From Rhodobacterales bacterium HKCCE4037 (GTDB taxonomy: Bacteria; Pseudomonadota; Alphaproteobacteria; Rhodobacterales; Rhodobacteraceae): a DNA stretch of 64,000 bases. Within the stretch, counting starts at the first letter, position 1. Each line of letters starts with the position of its first letter. Below are positions 46,349 to 55,544 of the stretch, one piece after another. The notes under the pieces are model-generated. The model saw only the letters and a program-made list of their open reading frames with translations. It was not told where the DNA came from and did no database searches. Made by a program: the position numbers and the translations under genes. The DNA lies in the NCBI GenBank assembly GCA_015689645.1, contig WVSM01000002.1, positions 124,001-188,000 on the forward strand, in the 5' to 3' direction.

Positions 46349-47146
46349 ATGGATTACCAGAAACTTGTTGCCGTCATGCGCGAAGCCGCGTTGGAGGCCG
46401 GGCAGGTCATCATGGAGGTCTACGAGGCCGATGATTTCGACGTCAAAGTGAAATCCGACGACAGCCCGGTGACGGAGGCTGATGAAAAGGCCGACGCCGT
46501 GATCTCGGCCCACCTGCGGGCGGCCTTTCCCGATGTCGCCTTGGTGACGGAGGAGCAGGCCGACAGCCACGATCTGAGCGCCTCGGAATTCCTGATCGTC
46601 GACCCGCTGGACGGCACCAAGGAGTTCATCAAGCGGCGCGGCGATTTCACCGTGAACATCGCGCTGGTGAAGGATGGAACGCCGATCCGGGGGATCGTCT
46701 ACGCGCCCGCAAAGGGGCGGTTGTTCTATACTGACGCCGATGGCGTGAGCGTCGAGGAACAGGGGCCGTTCGACCCGAAGACGCCCGGTCGGGTCGAGGA
46801 AATGGCCGTTTCCGACCCCGATAACAGTGCCTTGCGTGTCGTGGCGTCGAAATCGCACCGGGATCAGGCGACCGACGATTACATCAACAAGTACGCCCAT
46901 GCGGACATGAAATCGGCGGGGTCGTCGCTGAAATTCTGCCTCGTGGCGACCGGGGAGGCGGATCTTTACCCGCGCCTCGGCCGCACGATGGAATGGGACA
47001 CCGCCGCGGGCGACGCGGTCCTGCGCGGCGCGGGCGGCAAGATGGTCCGTTTCGAGGATCACGCCGTGTTCGATTACGGCAAGGACGGCTTCGCCAACGG
47101 GTTTTTCATCGCCTACGCGCCGGGCGTGGAGCTGAAACAGCCGTGA
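46349..47146 (+). CDS. cysQ: 3'(2'),5'-bisphosphate nucleotidase CysQ
   Basis: A 265-residue inositol monophosphatase-fold enzyme that hydrolyses PAP (3'-phosphoadenosine 5'-phosphate) to AMP. Metal-binding motifs: VTEEQAD, then DPLDGTKEFIKRRGDFTVNIAL, and the late WDTAAGDAVLRGAGG. PAP is the by-product of PAPS-dependent sulfation and sulfate reduction. Its place as first gene of an operon ending in a sulfotransferase fits PAP removal. GTGA overlaps the stop with kdsB. Confidence 0.93.
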   Translation: MDYQKLVAVMREAALEAGQVIMEVYEADDFDVKVKSDDSPVTEADEKADAVISAHLRAAFPDVALVTEEQADSHDLSASEFLIVDPLDGTKEFIKRRGDFTVNIALVKDGTPIRGIVYAPAKGRLFYTDADGVSVEEQGPFDPKTPGRVEEMAVSDPDNSALRVVASKSHRDQATDDYINKYAHADMKSAGSSLKFCLVATGEADLYPRLGRTMEWDTAAGDAVLRGAGGKMVRFEDHAVFDYGKDGFANGFFIAYAPGVELKQP

Positions 47147-47940
47147 GCGTCGCCTGTGTGATCCCGGCGCGCTATGCCTCCAGCCGCTATCCGGGCAAAC
47201 CGCTTGCCGTGCTGCGCGGCGCGACCGGTGAAGGCCGGAGCCTGATCGAACGGTCCTGGCGCGCGGCGCAGGGGGTTGCGGGGCTCGACGCGGTTTACGT
47301 CGCCACCGATGACGAGCGGATCGCCGAGGCCGCGCGCGGGTTCGGGGCGGAGGTTCTGATGACCTCCTCCGACGCGCGGAACGGGACGGAACGCTGTGCC
47401 GAGGCGCTGGAACTGCTCGGCGACGTCGAGATGGTGGTGAACCTGCAAGGCGATGCGCCCCTGACGCCGCACTGGTTCCTGGAAGAGCTGATTGAAGGAT
47501 TGCGCGCCGACAGCCAGGCGGCGCTCGCCACGCCGATCCTGCGTTGCGACGGCGAGACGCTGGCCGCGTTCAAGGCCGATCGTGCGGCGGGGCGTGTTGG
47601 CGGCACAACGGCGGTGGCTGACAGCAAGATGCGCGCGCTCTACTTCTCGAAGGAAGTGGTGCCTTACACGGCGGAGACCTATGCGCCCGATGCGCCGACG
47701 CCGGTGTTTCATCACGTCGGGGTCTATGCCTACCGGCCCTGGGCGCTGCGGGCCTATCCGCATTGGCCTGTCGGGCCGTTAGAGACGCTTGAAGGGTTGG
47801 AGCAACTGCGCTTCCTCGAGGCCGGGCACCCGGTGCTGTGCGTCGAAGTGGAGGCGCGCGGGTCGAAATTCTGGGAATTGAACAATCCCGAGGACGTGCC
47901 ACGAATCGAGGCCATGATGGCCGAGATGGGGACCGAGTGA
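47143..47940 (+). CDS. kdsB: 3-deoxy-manno-octulosonate cytidylyltransferase
   Basis: A 265-residue nucleotidyltransferase making CMP-Kdo from Kdo and CTP. The N-terminal VACVIPARYASSRYPGKPLA is the family signature and VNLQGDAPL the nucleotide/metal site; the end of the protein runs GLEQLRFLEAG and GVDTPEDL-like (reads LNNPEDVPRIEAMM). It supplies lipopolysaccharide or, in capsule clusters, the Kdo linker. GTG start overlapping the cysQ stop (GTGA); the following glycosyltransferase starts with GTG overlapping its own stop. The block RNGTERCAEALELLGD is intact. Confidence 0.9.
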   Translation: MSVACVIPARYASSRYPGKPLAVLRGATGEGRSLIERSWRAAQGVAGLDAVYVATDDERIAEAARGFGAEVLMTSSDARNGTERCAEALELLGDVEMVVNLQGDAPLTPHWFLEELIEGLRADSQAALATPILRCDGETLAAFKADRAAGRVGGTTAVADSKMRALYFSKEVVPYTAETYAPDAPTPVFHHVGVYAYRPWALRAYPHWPVGPLETLEGLEQLRFLEAGHPVLCVEVEARGSKFWELNNPEDVPRIEAMMAEMGTE

Positions 47941-49160
47941 CACCCGCGGACCTGAGCGTTGTCGTCGTCAGCGCCGGGCGGCCGGAGGCCCTGCATCGGT
48001 GCCTTTTGGGGTTGAGCCAGCTTGCCCATGCGGGATGCGAGGTTGTCGTCGTTGCCGACGAGGCCGGGCGCGGGGCGGTGAAGCCGTTCTGGGATCGCAT
48101 CAAGCTTCTGCCGCAGGACGTGCCCAACATCTCGGCCGCGCGGAATGCCGGGATCGGGGCGGCGGCGGGTCGGATCGTTGCGTTTGTCGACGACGACGCC
48201 GTGCCGGAGCCGACCTGGGCCGATGCGCTGATGAACGCTTTCGATGATCCGGACCTGATGGCCGTGACCGGGCCCGTGCTGGGGCGGAACGGGATTTCTG
48301 TGCAATGGGGCCCGCTGGTGGTGAACGGGCTGGCCGAGGACCTTCCGAGCGACCCGAATGCGCCGGTTCGGCACGGTTTCGCCCGAAAGTTGCTGGGCAC
48401 GAACATGGCCTTCCGCCGGGAGGTTTTCGAAAGTGTCGGCGGCTTCGACGAGGCGATGCACTTCTACCTCGACGATACCGACATGGCGCTGCGGGTCGCA
48501 CAGGCCAATCTGAAGACGGCGTGGGTGCCGGGGGCGGTGGTGCATCACGGGTTCCACGCCAGCAGCCGACGCTCGGACGACCGTGTGCCGCTGAGCCTGT
48601 TCGATATCGGGGCATCTACGTCGGTGTTTCTGCGCAAACATGCGGATGGCGCGGATGTGTCGGATGCCGTGCGGGACATGGAGGCGGCGCAAAGCTCGCG
48701 CCTGTTGCGGCTGGCGCGGGAGAAGAAGCTCGATCCCGACAAGATGCGCGCCCTGATGGAGAGCCTGAAAGACGGGCTGGCCGAGGGCGAGACACGGCAG
48801 AGCCTCTCGCCCGCGATCATCGACGAGGGCCAGCCGTTTCTGCCCTTTGCAAAGACTGATCCGCCGCCCCCGCTGGTGCTCTCGGGGCGTCCTTTTCAGC
48901 GGTATCGCCTGCACCGGGAGGCCGCCCGCCACGTCGCCGCGGGCCAGCCGGTGAGCCTTTTCGTGTTCGGGCCGACGCCGCGCAAGCACAAGGTCACCTT
49001 CACGCCCGGCGGCTGGTGGGAGCAGAGCGGCGGCCTCTTCGGCCCCGCCGACCGTCGCGAGCCGCGATTGCGGATGCACACGTTCCGAGGTCGTCTTTCG
49101 AAGGAAGTCCGTCGCATTTCTGCCACGCGGGGTCTTACCCCGCCGGGGGGACCCAATTGA
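47937..49160 (+). CDS. Family 2 glycosyltransferase
   Basis: A 407-residue enzyme. The N-terminal GT-A domain (1 to about 220) has SVVVVSAGRPEALHRCL, the metal-binding DDD region IVAFVDDDAVPEP and the conserved GTNMAFRREVFESVGGFDEAMHFYLDDTDMALR, where the ED/DD acidic pair lies. The C-terminal 180 residues are charged and of unknown role. Starts on a GTG overlapping the kdsB stop. Sugar specificity is not readable; it belongs to the putative sulfated polysaccharide operon. Confidence 0.87.
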   Translation: MTPADLSVVVVSAGRPEALHRCLLGLSQLAHAGCEVVVVADEAGRGAVKPFWDRIKLLPQDVPNISAARNAGIGAAAGRIVAFVDDDAVPEPTWADALMNAFDDPDLMAVTGPVLGRNGISVQWGPLVVNGLAEDLPSDPNAPVRHGFARKLLGTNMAFRREVFESVGGFDEAMHFYLDDTDMALRVAQANLKTAWVPGAVVHHGFHASSRRSDDRVPLSLFDIGASTSVFLRKHADGADVSDAVRDMEAAQSSRLLRLAREKKLDPDKMRALMESLKDGLAEGETRQSLSPAIIDEGQPFLPFAKTDPPPPLVLSGRPFQRYRLHREAARHVAAGQPVSLFVFGPTPRKHKVTFTPGGWWEQSGGLFGPADRREPRLRMHTFRGRLSKEVRRISATRGLTPPGGPN

Positions 49161-49254
49161 ACATTTCCCATATCCTGATCTTTCGTTAAACTTCAGGGTA
49201 TAACAAGAAAGCGGCACGCTTCGGACAACCGATCAGTGCATCGAGAGGCAAGGT

Positions 49255-50148
49255 ATGAAGAGAAAAGTAACGAAGGCGATCTTTCCGGTCGCGGGTCTTG
49301 GCACCCGTTTTCTTCCGGCCACGAAGTCGATCCCGAAAGAGATCATGACGCTGGTCGACCGCCCCCTGATTCAATACGCCATCGACGAAGCGCGCGCGGC
49401 GGGGATCAAGGAATTCATCTTCGTGACGAGCCGCGGCAAGGGTGCGCTGGAAGATTATTTCGACCATTCGCCCGAGCTTGAGAATACGCTGCGCAAGAAG
49501 GGCAAGACCGACCTGCTCGAGATGTTGAAATCCACCAACATGGACAGCGGCGCGATTGCCTACATCCGCCAGCACAAGGCGCTGGGCCTTGGCCACGCGG
49601 TTTGGTGTGCGCGGCGGCTGCTGTCGAACGAGCCATTCGCGGTGATCCTGCCCGACGACGTCATCGCCGCCGACACTCCGTGCCTGCAACAGATGGTCGA
49701 GGCGCATGCCGAGACCGGCGGCAACATGGTCGCCGCGATGGAGGTGCCGACCGAGAAGACTTCGGCCTACGGTGTGCTCGACATCAAGGAAGACATGGGG
49801 TCGGTCGTGTCCGTCAAGGGCATGGTCGAGAAGCCCGACGCGGACAAGGCGCCGTCGAACCTTGCCGTGATCGGGCGCTACATCCTGACGCCGGATGTCA
49901 TGAATCACCTGAACCGGATCAAGTCCGGTGCGGGCGGCGAGCTGCAACTGACCGACGCCATCGCGCAGGAAATCACCAGCGCGGACAACGTCTACGGCTT
50001 CCGGTTCAAGGGGCAACGGTTCGATTGCGGATCGAAGGCGGGCTTCCTGCAGGCGACGGTCGCCTTCGGCCTTGCACGCGACGACCTGAAAGACGAGTTC
50101 CAGGATTACCTGGCTGACATGATGTCGGTCCGGAGCGCGGCGCAGTAG
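49255..50148 (+). CDS. galU: UTP-glucose-1-phosphate uridylyltransferase
   Basis: A 297-residue enzyme making UDP-glucose. The start KKVTKAIFPVAGLGTRFLPATKSIPKEI-like segment (reads KRKVTKAIFPVAGLGTRFLP) holds the nucleotide-binding GxGTRxxP, followed by the Lys-containing PKEIMTLVDRPLIQYAIDEA, and later the VILPDDVIA acidic motif and GRYILTPDV. UDP-glucose and its derivatives feed surface polysaccharides. A 94-bp gap separates it from the preceding gene, so it may have its own promoter. Confidence 0.95.
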   Translation: MKRKVTKAIFPVAGLGTRFLPATKSIPKEIMTLVDRPLIQYAIDEARAAGIKEFIFVTSRGKGALEDYFDHSPELENTLRKKGKTDLLEMLKSTNMDSGAIAYIRQHKALGLGHAVWCARRLLSNEPFAVILPDDVIAADTPCLQQMVEAHAETGGNMVAAMEVPTEKTSAYGVLDIKEDMGSVVSVKGMVEKPDADKAPSNLAVIGRYILTPDVMNHLNRIKSGAGGELQLTDAIAQEITSADNVYGFRFKGQRFDCGSKAGFLQATVAFGLARDDLKDEFQDYLADMMSVRSAAQ

Positions 50149-50161
50149 GCCGAGATTCCCG

Positions 50162-51397
50162 ATGAACGCGGTGTCTCACCTTCCGGCCGCGTGGCTGGAC
50201 GTGACGCGCACCCTCACCCGGATCGGCTGGGGCGCCGCCACGGGCATCGACCGGGTCGAGGTGGAATACCTGCGCGCCTTCCTGGACGCCGGATGCAATC
50301 GCTTCCTGTGCCGCACGACACGGGGCTACCTTCTGCTGGACAGGATCGGGGCGGAGCGGCTTCTTGAGCTGGCCGAGGGAAAACGCCCCTTGGGGCGGGC
50401 CGACTGGATGTCCCGGCTTACCTTTCGCGGCAACCGCCCGCGCCACAGGGCCGAGGCTGACCTGCGATCGTTGGCGATTGATCGGTGTCGATACAAGGCT
50501 CTGTTCTGCATGATCGAGCGGAACGGCGGTGCCGGGTGCACCTATGTGAACGTGGGTCATTCCAACCTCACGGAGGGGACCCTTTCGGCCTTCGGCACGC
50601 TTGGGCGGTGCGTGGTAATGATCCACGACCTGATCCCGATCACGCATCCCGATCTTGTCGCCGACACCCAGCCGCAGAATTTCGCGGGACGGATCGCGCG
50701 GGTGCGAAAACACGCCAGCCACGTCATCGCCAATTCGCAGGCGACGGCAGATGACCTTGCCGAACATTGGGCGGACGAAACTCGTATCCCCGAGGTGTTC
50801 GTCGCGCATCTGGGTGTCGCCGAGATCGAGGCCATGCCGACCCCCCGCGACCCGCTGCATTTCGTGATGCTGGGCACGATCGAGCCGCGCAAGAACCACG
50901 CGATGATCGTGGACGTCTGGGAGGCCCTGGCGAAGGAATACCCGCCCGAGAGCCTGCCGCAGCTTCACATCATCGGCAGGCCCGGCTGGAAGGTCGATGA
51001 CCTGATGGCGCGGCTTGAGGCGCATCCGCTTCTCGGGACCGCGATCCATCTTCACGGCGCGCTTCCCGATGCCGAAATGCGCGCCCATCTGGCCAGCGCA
51101 AAGGCCCTGTTGTTCCCTTCGATCACCGAAGGCTACGGCTTCCCGCCGCTGGAGGCGGCGATGGCCGGGGCGGTTCCGGTCTGCTCGGACCTGCCGGTGT
51201 TTCGGGAAACGGTTGGCGAATGTGCCGTTTACGTCAACAATTCAACGGCGTATCACTGGAAAGAAACCCTTGAGCAACTCATTGCAGGTAGTATCGCTTT
51301 GCCGGATCTGACCAAGGTCAAGCGTCCGACCTGGAAGGAGCATTTCGAGATCGTGGCAAAGGCTTTGAATTCGCAAGACGGGCGCGGCCGGTCATGA
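50162..51397 (+). CDS. Family 4 (GT1-superfamily) glycosyltransferase
   Basis: A 411-residue GT-B enzyme. The C-terminal domain shows the sugar-nucleotide binding block EPRKNHAMIVDVWE, LHIIGRPGWK, ALPDAEMRAHLASAKALLFPSITEGYGFPPLEAAMAGAVPVCSDLP, with the E-x7-E signature; the N-terminal half is variable. It starts 13 bp after galU and shares an ATGA overlap with the next gene (51394-51397). Donor and acceptor unknown. Confidence 0.87.
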   Translation: MNAVSHLPAAWLDVTRTLTRIGWGAATGIDRVEVEYLRAFLDAGCNRFLCRTTRGYLLLDRIGAERLLELAEGKRPLGRADWMSRLTFRGNRPRHRAEADLRSLAIDRCRYKALFCMIERNGGAGCTYVNVGHSNLTEGTLSAFGTLGRCVVMIHDLIPITHPDLVADTQPQNFAGRIARVRKHASHVIANSQATADDLAEHWADETRIPEVFVAHLGVAEIEAMPTPRDPLHFVMLGTIEPRKNHAMIVDVWEALAKEYPPESLPQLHIIGRPGWKVDDLMARLEAHPLLGTAIHLHGALPDAEMRAHLASAKALLFPSITEGYGFPPLEAAMAGAVPVCSDLPVFRETVGECAVYVNNSTAYHWKETLEQLIAGSIALPDLTKVKRPTWKEHFEIVAKALNSQDGRGRS

Positions 51398-52404
51398 AGG
51401 CCGTGCGGCGATACGGGCTGCGTCTCGAACGCAAGCGGTTCCTTGTGCGCGCGTGGCGCAAATCGCGCGGGCTGGAGGAGATTGCCAACCGCACCGACAA
51501 GATCCGCGACGGCGATGTCCTGTGTTTCGTCACCTTGCGGAACGAGAAGATCCGGCTGCCCTATTTCCTCAAATACTACCGTGAGCGTGGCGTCTCGCAT
51601 TTCCTGTTCGTGGACAACGACAGCGGCGACGGCACCCGCGAATACCTGAGCGAACAATCCGATTGCTCGGTCTGGTGGACAGACGAAAGCTACAAGCGAT
51701 CGCGGTTCGGCATGGACTGGATGAACCGGCTGCTCCGGCTCTATGGCCACGATCACTGGTGCCTGACCGTCGACCCGGACGAATTCCTCGTCTACCCGTT
51801 CTCGGACACGCGGCCGATCCCGGCGCTGACGGATTGGCTGCAATCCTCGGCGATCAAGTCGTTCGGCGCGATGCTTCTGGATATGTATCCGAAAGGTCCG
51901 ATCACGGCGCAACCCTACCAGGAGGGGCAGAACCCGTTCGATATCGCCTGCTGGTTCGATGCCGGAAACTACGCGATCGAGCGGAACTGGGACTACGGCA
52001 ACCTGTGGATACAGGGTGGGCCACGGGCGCGCGCCTTCTTCCAGGACAACCCGGAACGCGCGCCGGCGCTGAACAAGACGCCGCTGGTTCATTGGCAGAA
52101 GCATTACGCCTACGCGTCCTCCACCCACATGCTGCTGCCGCGCGGGCTGAACCTCGTCTACGACGAATGGGGAGGGGAGAAGGCGTCGGGCGTCCTGATG
52201 CATGCCAAGTTCCTCGACACCTTTACCCAGAAGGCCGCGGAAGAGCTGGACCGCCGCCAGCATTACGCGGCCTCCGCCGAATACAAGGCCTATGCCGACG
52301 GGTTGCGCGACAATCCGGATTTCTGGACGAAATGGTCTGAGAAATACATCAACTGGCGCCAGCTCGAGATCCTCGGCCTCATGTCCAAGGGAAACTGGGC
52401 ATGA
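51394..52404 (+). CDS. Family 2-like glycosyltransferase
   Basis: A 336-residue protein of the Glyco_tranf_2_4 type. The core runs from VLCFVTLRNEKIRLPYFLKYYRERGVSHFLFVDNDSGDGTREYL, with the WCLTVDPDEFL metal-binding DPDEF motif, to VHWQKHYAYASSTHMLLP. N-terminal arginine-rich extension. Translationally coupled at both ends (ATGA overlaps at 51394 and 52401). Precise sugar specificity is unknown. Confidence 0.85.
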   Translation: MKAVRRYGLRLERKRFLVRAWRKSRGLEEIANRTDKIRDGDVLCFVTLRNEKIRLPYFLKYYRERGVSHFLFVDNDSGDGTREYLSEQSDCSVWWTDESYKRSRFGMDWMNRLLRLYGHDHWCLTVDPDEFLVYPFSDTRPIPALTDWLQSSAIKSFGAMLLDMYPKGPITAQPYQEGQNPFDIACWFDAGNYAIERNWDYGNLWIQGGPRARAFFQDNPERAPALNKTPLVHWQKHYAYASSTHMLLPRGLNLVYDEWGGEKASGVLMHAKFLDTFTQKAAEELDRRQHYAASAEYKAYADGLRDNPDFWTKWSEKYINWRQLEILGLMSKGNWA

Positions 52405-54101
52405 GCACGCTCGGCTTTGTCATGATGTGCCATACCGCGCTGGACCGCGCCGCGCAGGTCGCGCGCCATTGGGCCGAACGCGATTGCCCGGTGGTGGTTC
52501 ACCTCGACAAGCGGGTGGCAAAGGCCCGGTTCGAGTGGCTGAAGAAGGAATTGTCAGACCTCGAGAATGTGAAATTCTGCAAGCGCCACAAATGCGAGTG
52601 GGGCACGTGGAGCCTTGTGGCCGCCAGCCAGACGGCCAGCGAGATGATGCTGAAGGAGTTTCCGGGAGTGCGGCACGTCTACCTCGCCTCGGGCTCGTGC
52701 CTTCCGCTCCGGCCCGTGGACGAGCTGCGCGCCTACCTCGCCGCGCGGCCGATGACCGATTTCATCGAAAGCGTCACGATCCGCGATGTGGACTGGACGG
52801 TGGACGGGCTGAACACCGAACGGTTCCAGCTGCGGTTCCCCTTTTCGTGGAAACGGCACCGGTTCCTGTTCGACCGGTACGTCGAATTTCAGCGCCGGAT
52901 CGGCTTCAAGCGCAAGATGCCCGAGGGGGTCACGCCGCATCTCGGCAGCCAATGGTGGTGCCTGTCGCGCCAGACGCTGAGCACGATCCTGACCGATCCG
53001 AAGCGGCGCGAATTCGACCGCTACTTCAAGCTCGTGTGGATTCCGGACGAAAGCTATTGGCAGACACTGGTCCGCAACTATTCGCGCAACATCGAAAGCC
53101 GGTCCCTGACGCTGTCGAAGTTCGATTTCCAGGGCAAGCCGCACGTCTTCTACGACGATCACCTGCATCTTCTGAAACGGTCGGATTGTTTCGTCGCCCG
53201 CAAGATCTGGCATCGGGCGGACCGGCTTTACGAGACGTTCCTTGATGATTCCACAAGTGACGCCCGGCGGGCGGAGCCGACGCCGGGCAAGATCGACCGC
53301 GTCTTCGCCAAGGCGCTGGAACGCCGGACGCAGGGCCGCGCGGGTCTTTACATGCAAAGCCGGTATCCCAACGTCGAATGGGAAAACGGCAAGACGGCCG
53401 CGCCCTACTCGGTGTTTCACGGCTTCAATGAACTGTTTCTGGATTTCGAGCCGTGGCTGTCGCGGCGGCTGGGGACGTCGGTTCACGGCAACCTGTTCGA
53501 CCTCAAGCGCGCACGGTTCGCGGGGGATGCGGATACCTATGCCGGGTGCCTTTCGGCGGCACCGATCCTGCGCGATTACAACCCCGAACATTTCCTGACG
53601 AGCCTGATCTGGAACACCCGGGGCGACCGGCAGGTGTTCATGTTCGGCCCGCAGGACAACCAGCGCCCCGGTGCCTTCATGGCCAGCGACTCGAACGCGC
53701 AGATCAGTGTCATCACCGGCGCCTGGGCGGTGCGCCTGTTCACGGCCAACCGCAATTTCAGCGACATCCGGACGGAAGCCGCGCGGCTGCAACGGCGCGA
53801 GGTGGAATTCGTGAACACCCTGCGCCATGTCCGCAGCCGGGCCGAGATCCGCATCTGGTCGCTGGCGGAATTCCTCGAAGAACCGATGGAAAACCTGCAA
53901 CGCATCCTGGATTCCATCGAAGGGGCGCAGGCCAGCCGCCTGACCGAAGCGCCGCGCATGGCCGATCTGACCGGCCTGCCGAAATTCCTGCAATACCTGA
54001 AGAACCAGGGGATGAACCCGTTCGCCGTGGGGGACTTCCCGCCAGAGGGCGTTGCCCCGATCCCCGATGGGGCCAACAGCCGCCCCTACCTCGTGAGGTA
54101 A
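52401..54101 (+). CDS. Core-2/I-branching-like glycosyltransferase (GT14) with C-terminal DUF5928-like region
   Basis: A 566-residue two-part protein. Residues 1 to about 270 match the core-2/I-branching (family 14) glycosyltransferase fold known from xylosyl- and N-acetylglucosaminyltransferases: MMCHTALDRAAQVARHW, WGTWSLVAASQTASEMML, YLASGSCLPLRPV and SQWWCLSR then IPDESYWQTL. Residues 300-566 form a region of unknown role resembling DUF5928, a domain found with such enzymes in Rhodobacterales. It may add a second activity or position the acceptor. Coupled to the previous gene and 3 bp before the sulfotransferase. Confidence 0.8.
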   Translation: MSTLGFVMMCHTALDRAAQVARHWAERDCPVVVHLDKRVAKARFEWLKKELSDLENVKFCKRHKCEWGTWSLVAASQTASEMMLKEFPGVRHVYLASGSCLPLRPVDELRAYLAARPMTDFIESVTIRDVDWTVDGLNTERFQLRFPFSWKRHRFLFDRYVEFQRRIGFKRKMPEGVTPHLGSQWWCLSRQTLSTILTDPKRREFDRYFKLVWIPDESYWQTLVRNYSRNIESRSLTLSKFDFQGKPHVFYDDHLHLLKRSDCFVARKIWHRADRLYETFLDDSTSDARRAEPTPGKIDRVFAKALERRTQGRAGLYMQSRYPNVEWENGKTAAPYSVFHGFNELFLDFEPWLSRRLGTSVHGNLFDLKRARFAGDADTYAGCLSAAPILRDYNPEHFLTSLIWNTRGDRQVFMFGPQDNQRPGAFMASDSNAQISVITGAWAVRLFTANRNFSDIRTEAARLQRREVEFVNTLRHVRSRAEIRIWSLAEFLEEPMENLQRILDSIEGAQASRLTEAPRMADLTGLPKFLQYLKNQGMNPFAVGDFPPEGVAPIPDGANSRPYLVR

Positions 54102-54104
54102 GCC

Positions 54105-55541
54105 ATGAGCCGCCGTTTCGACGCTTTCGTGCTGTTCGCCGAAATGCGGACCGGGTCCAACTACCTTGAGGATTCGCTGAACAATTTCGAAAGCATCCAG
54201 TGCCTGGGCGAGGTCTACAATCCCACCTTTCTCGGCCATCACAACACGTTCGAGATGCACGGCTACGACATGGACCGGCGCGAGGCCGATCCGCTTGGCC
54301 TGCTGGAGACGATCATCGAAAATGCCGGCGACGCCTTGCCAGGCTTCCGCCTGTTCCACGACCACGACGACCGCGTGGTGGAGCGTGTCCTGCCCGACCC
54401 GCGCATCGCCAAGGTGATCCTGACGCGCAATCCGCTCGACAGCTACATCAGCCGCAAGATCGCAAGCGCCACGGGGCAGTGGCGGCTGACGGACCTGAAG
54501 CACGCAAAGACCGCGAAGGTCACATTCGACGCGGCGGAATTCCGCGATCTGGTCGATACGCTCGGCGGCTTCCAGGAGCGTCTGCGCAAGGGCCTGCAAC
54601 GCACGGGGCAGGTGGCGTTCCATGTCCGCTACGAGGATATCAACGAGGCCGATGTGCTGAACGGGATCGCCGCGTTTCTGGGGTCGGACGAGCGGGTCGA
54701 CGCGACCTCGAAGAAGCTGAAAAAGCAGAACCCCAGCCCGCTGCGGGACAAGGTCGAGAATTACGACGAGATGGTCGAGGCGCTGGCCGACCTGGATCGC
54801 TTCGGGCTGGAGCGTTCGCCCGAGCTGGAGCCCGAGCGCGCCGCGCAGGTGCCGAATTTCGTGGCGCATCCGACGAAGGGCCTGCTGTTCTGCCCGATCA
54901 AGGGCGCGCCCGAGAACGCGGTGCTCGACTGGATGGGCAAGATCGACAACGTGGGCCGCGATGCCCTGATCCGCAAGATGAGCCAGAAGCAGCTGCGCCA
55001 ATGGATGAAGGACAATCCGGGCTTCCGCAGCTTCAGCGTCCTGCGCCACCCGGTCGCGCGGGCCTATTGCACGTTCAACCGGTATATCCTGCCCGATGAC
55101 CGCCCGATGTATGCCGATCCGCGCAAGATCCTGCGGCAACGCTACAAGGTGCCGATCCCCGGCAAGACCCCGGGCGACGAGTGGACGGAGGAGGAGCAGA
55201 AGGCAGCTTTCGCCGGGTTCATCGACTTTCTGAAGGGCAACCTGAACGGCCAGACCTCGGTGCGTGTGGATCAGGCCTGGGCGACCCAGACGGCGATCCT
55301 GCAGGGTATCGCGCAGGTCATGATCCCGCAGGCGCTGGTGCACGAACACCAGATGAAAGAGGTGCTGCCAGCCCTCGCCCATGAGGCCGGTGTCGAAGAT
55401 GCGCCCGAGGTGGTGGGTGAGGCGATGCCGGGGGCTTACCCGCTGAAATCCATCTACGACGGCAAGATCGAACAGGCTTTGATCGACACCTATCGACGCG
55501 ACTACATCGGCTTCGGCTTCAAGCGCTGGAACAAATCGTAA
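54105..55541 (+). CDS. Double-domain sulfotransferase family protein
   Basis: A 478-residue protein that reads as two sulfotransferase-like halves. The first has a PAPS-binding loop EMRTGSNYLEDSL (14-25) and a 3'-phosphate loop VILTRNPLDSYIS (104-116). The second shows a degenerate loop PIKGAPENAVLDW (264-276) and a 3'-phosphate loop SVLRHPVARAYCTF (311-324). NodH-type and Sulfotransfer_2 families move sulfate from PAPS to sugars. Last gene of the glycan operon that starts with cysQ. Whether both halves are active is unknown; the second may have lost part of its PAPS site. Confidence 0.8.
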   Translation: MSRRFDAFVLFAEMRTGSNYLEDSLNNFESIQCLGEVYNPTFLGHHNTFEMHGYDMDRREADPLGLLETIIENAGDALPGFRLFHDHDDRVVERVLPDPRIAKVILTRNPLDSYISRKIASATGQWRLTDLKHAKTAKVTFDAAEFRDLVDTLGGFQERLRKGLQRTGQVAFHVRYEDINEADVLNGIAAFLGSDERVDATSKKLKKQNPSPLRDKVENYDEMVEALADLDRFGLERSPELEPERAAQVPNFVAHPTKGLLFCPIKGAPENAVLDWMGKIDNVGRDALIRKMSQKQLRQWMKDNPGFRSFSVLRHPVARAYCTFNRYILPDDRPMYADPRKILRQRYKVPIPGKTPGDEWTEEEQKAAFAGFIDFLKGNLNGQTSVRVDQAWATQTAILQGIAQVMIPQALVHEHQMKEVLPALAHEAGVEDAPEVVGEAMPGAYPLKSIYDGKIEQALIDTYRRDYIGFGFKRWNKS

Positions 55542-55544
55542 GCG

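Noticed and set aside
49161-49254. Sigma-70 promoter of galU
   Set aside because: TATAAC at 49199-49204 is a possible -10, but the region 17 nt upstream has no acceptable -35, so it was not listed.
52554-55382. 942-codon open frame antisense to the glycosyltransferase and sulfotransferase genes
   Set aside because: The sense genes have clear motifs and chained overlaps; the antisense product is low-complexity and arginine/leucine/histidine-rich.
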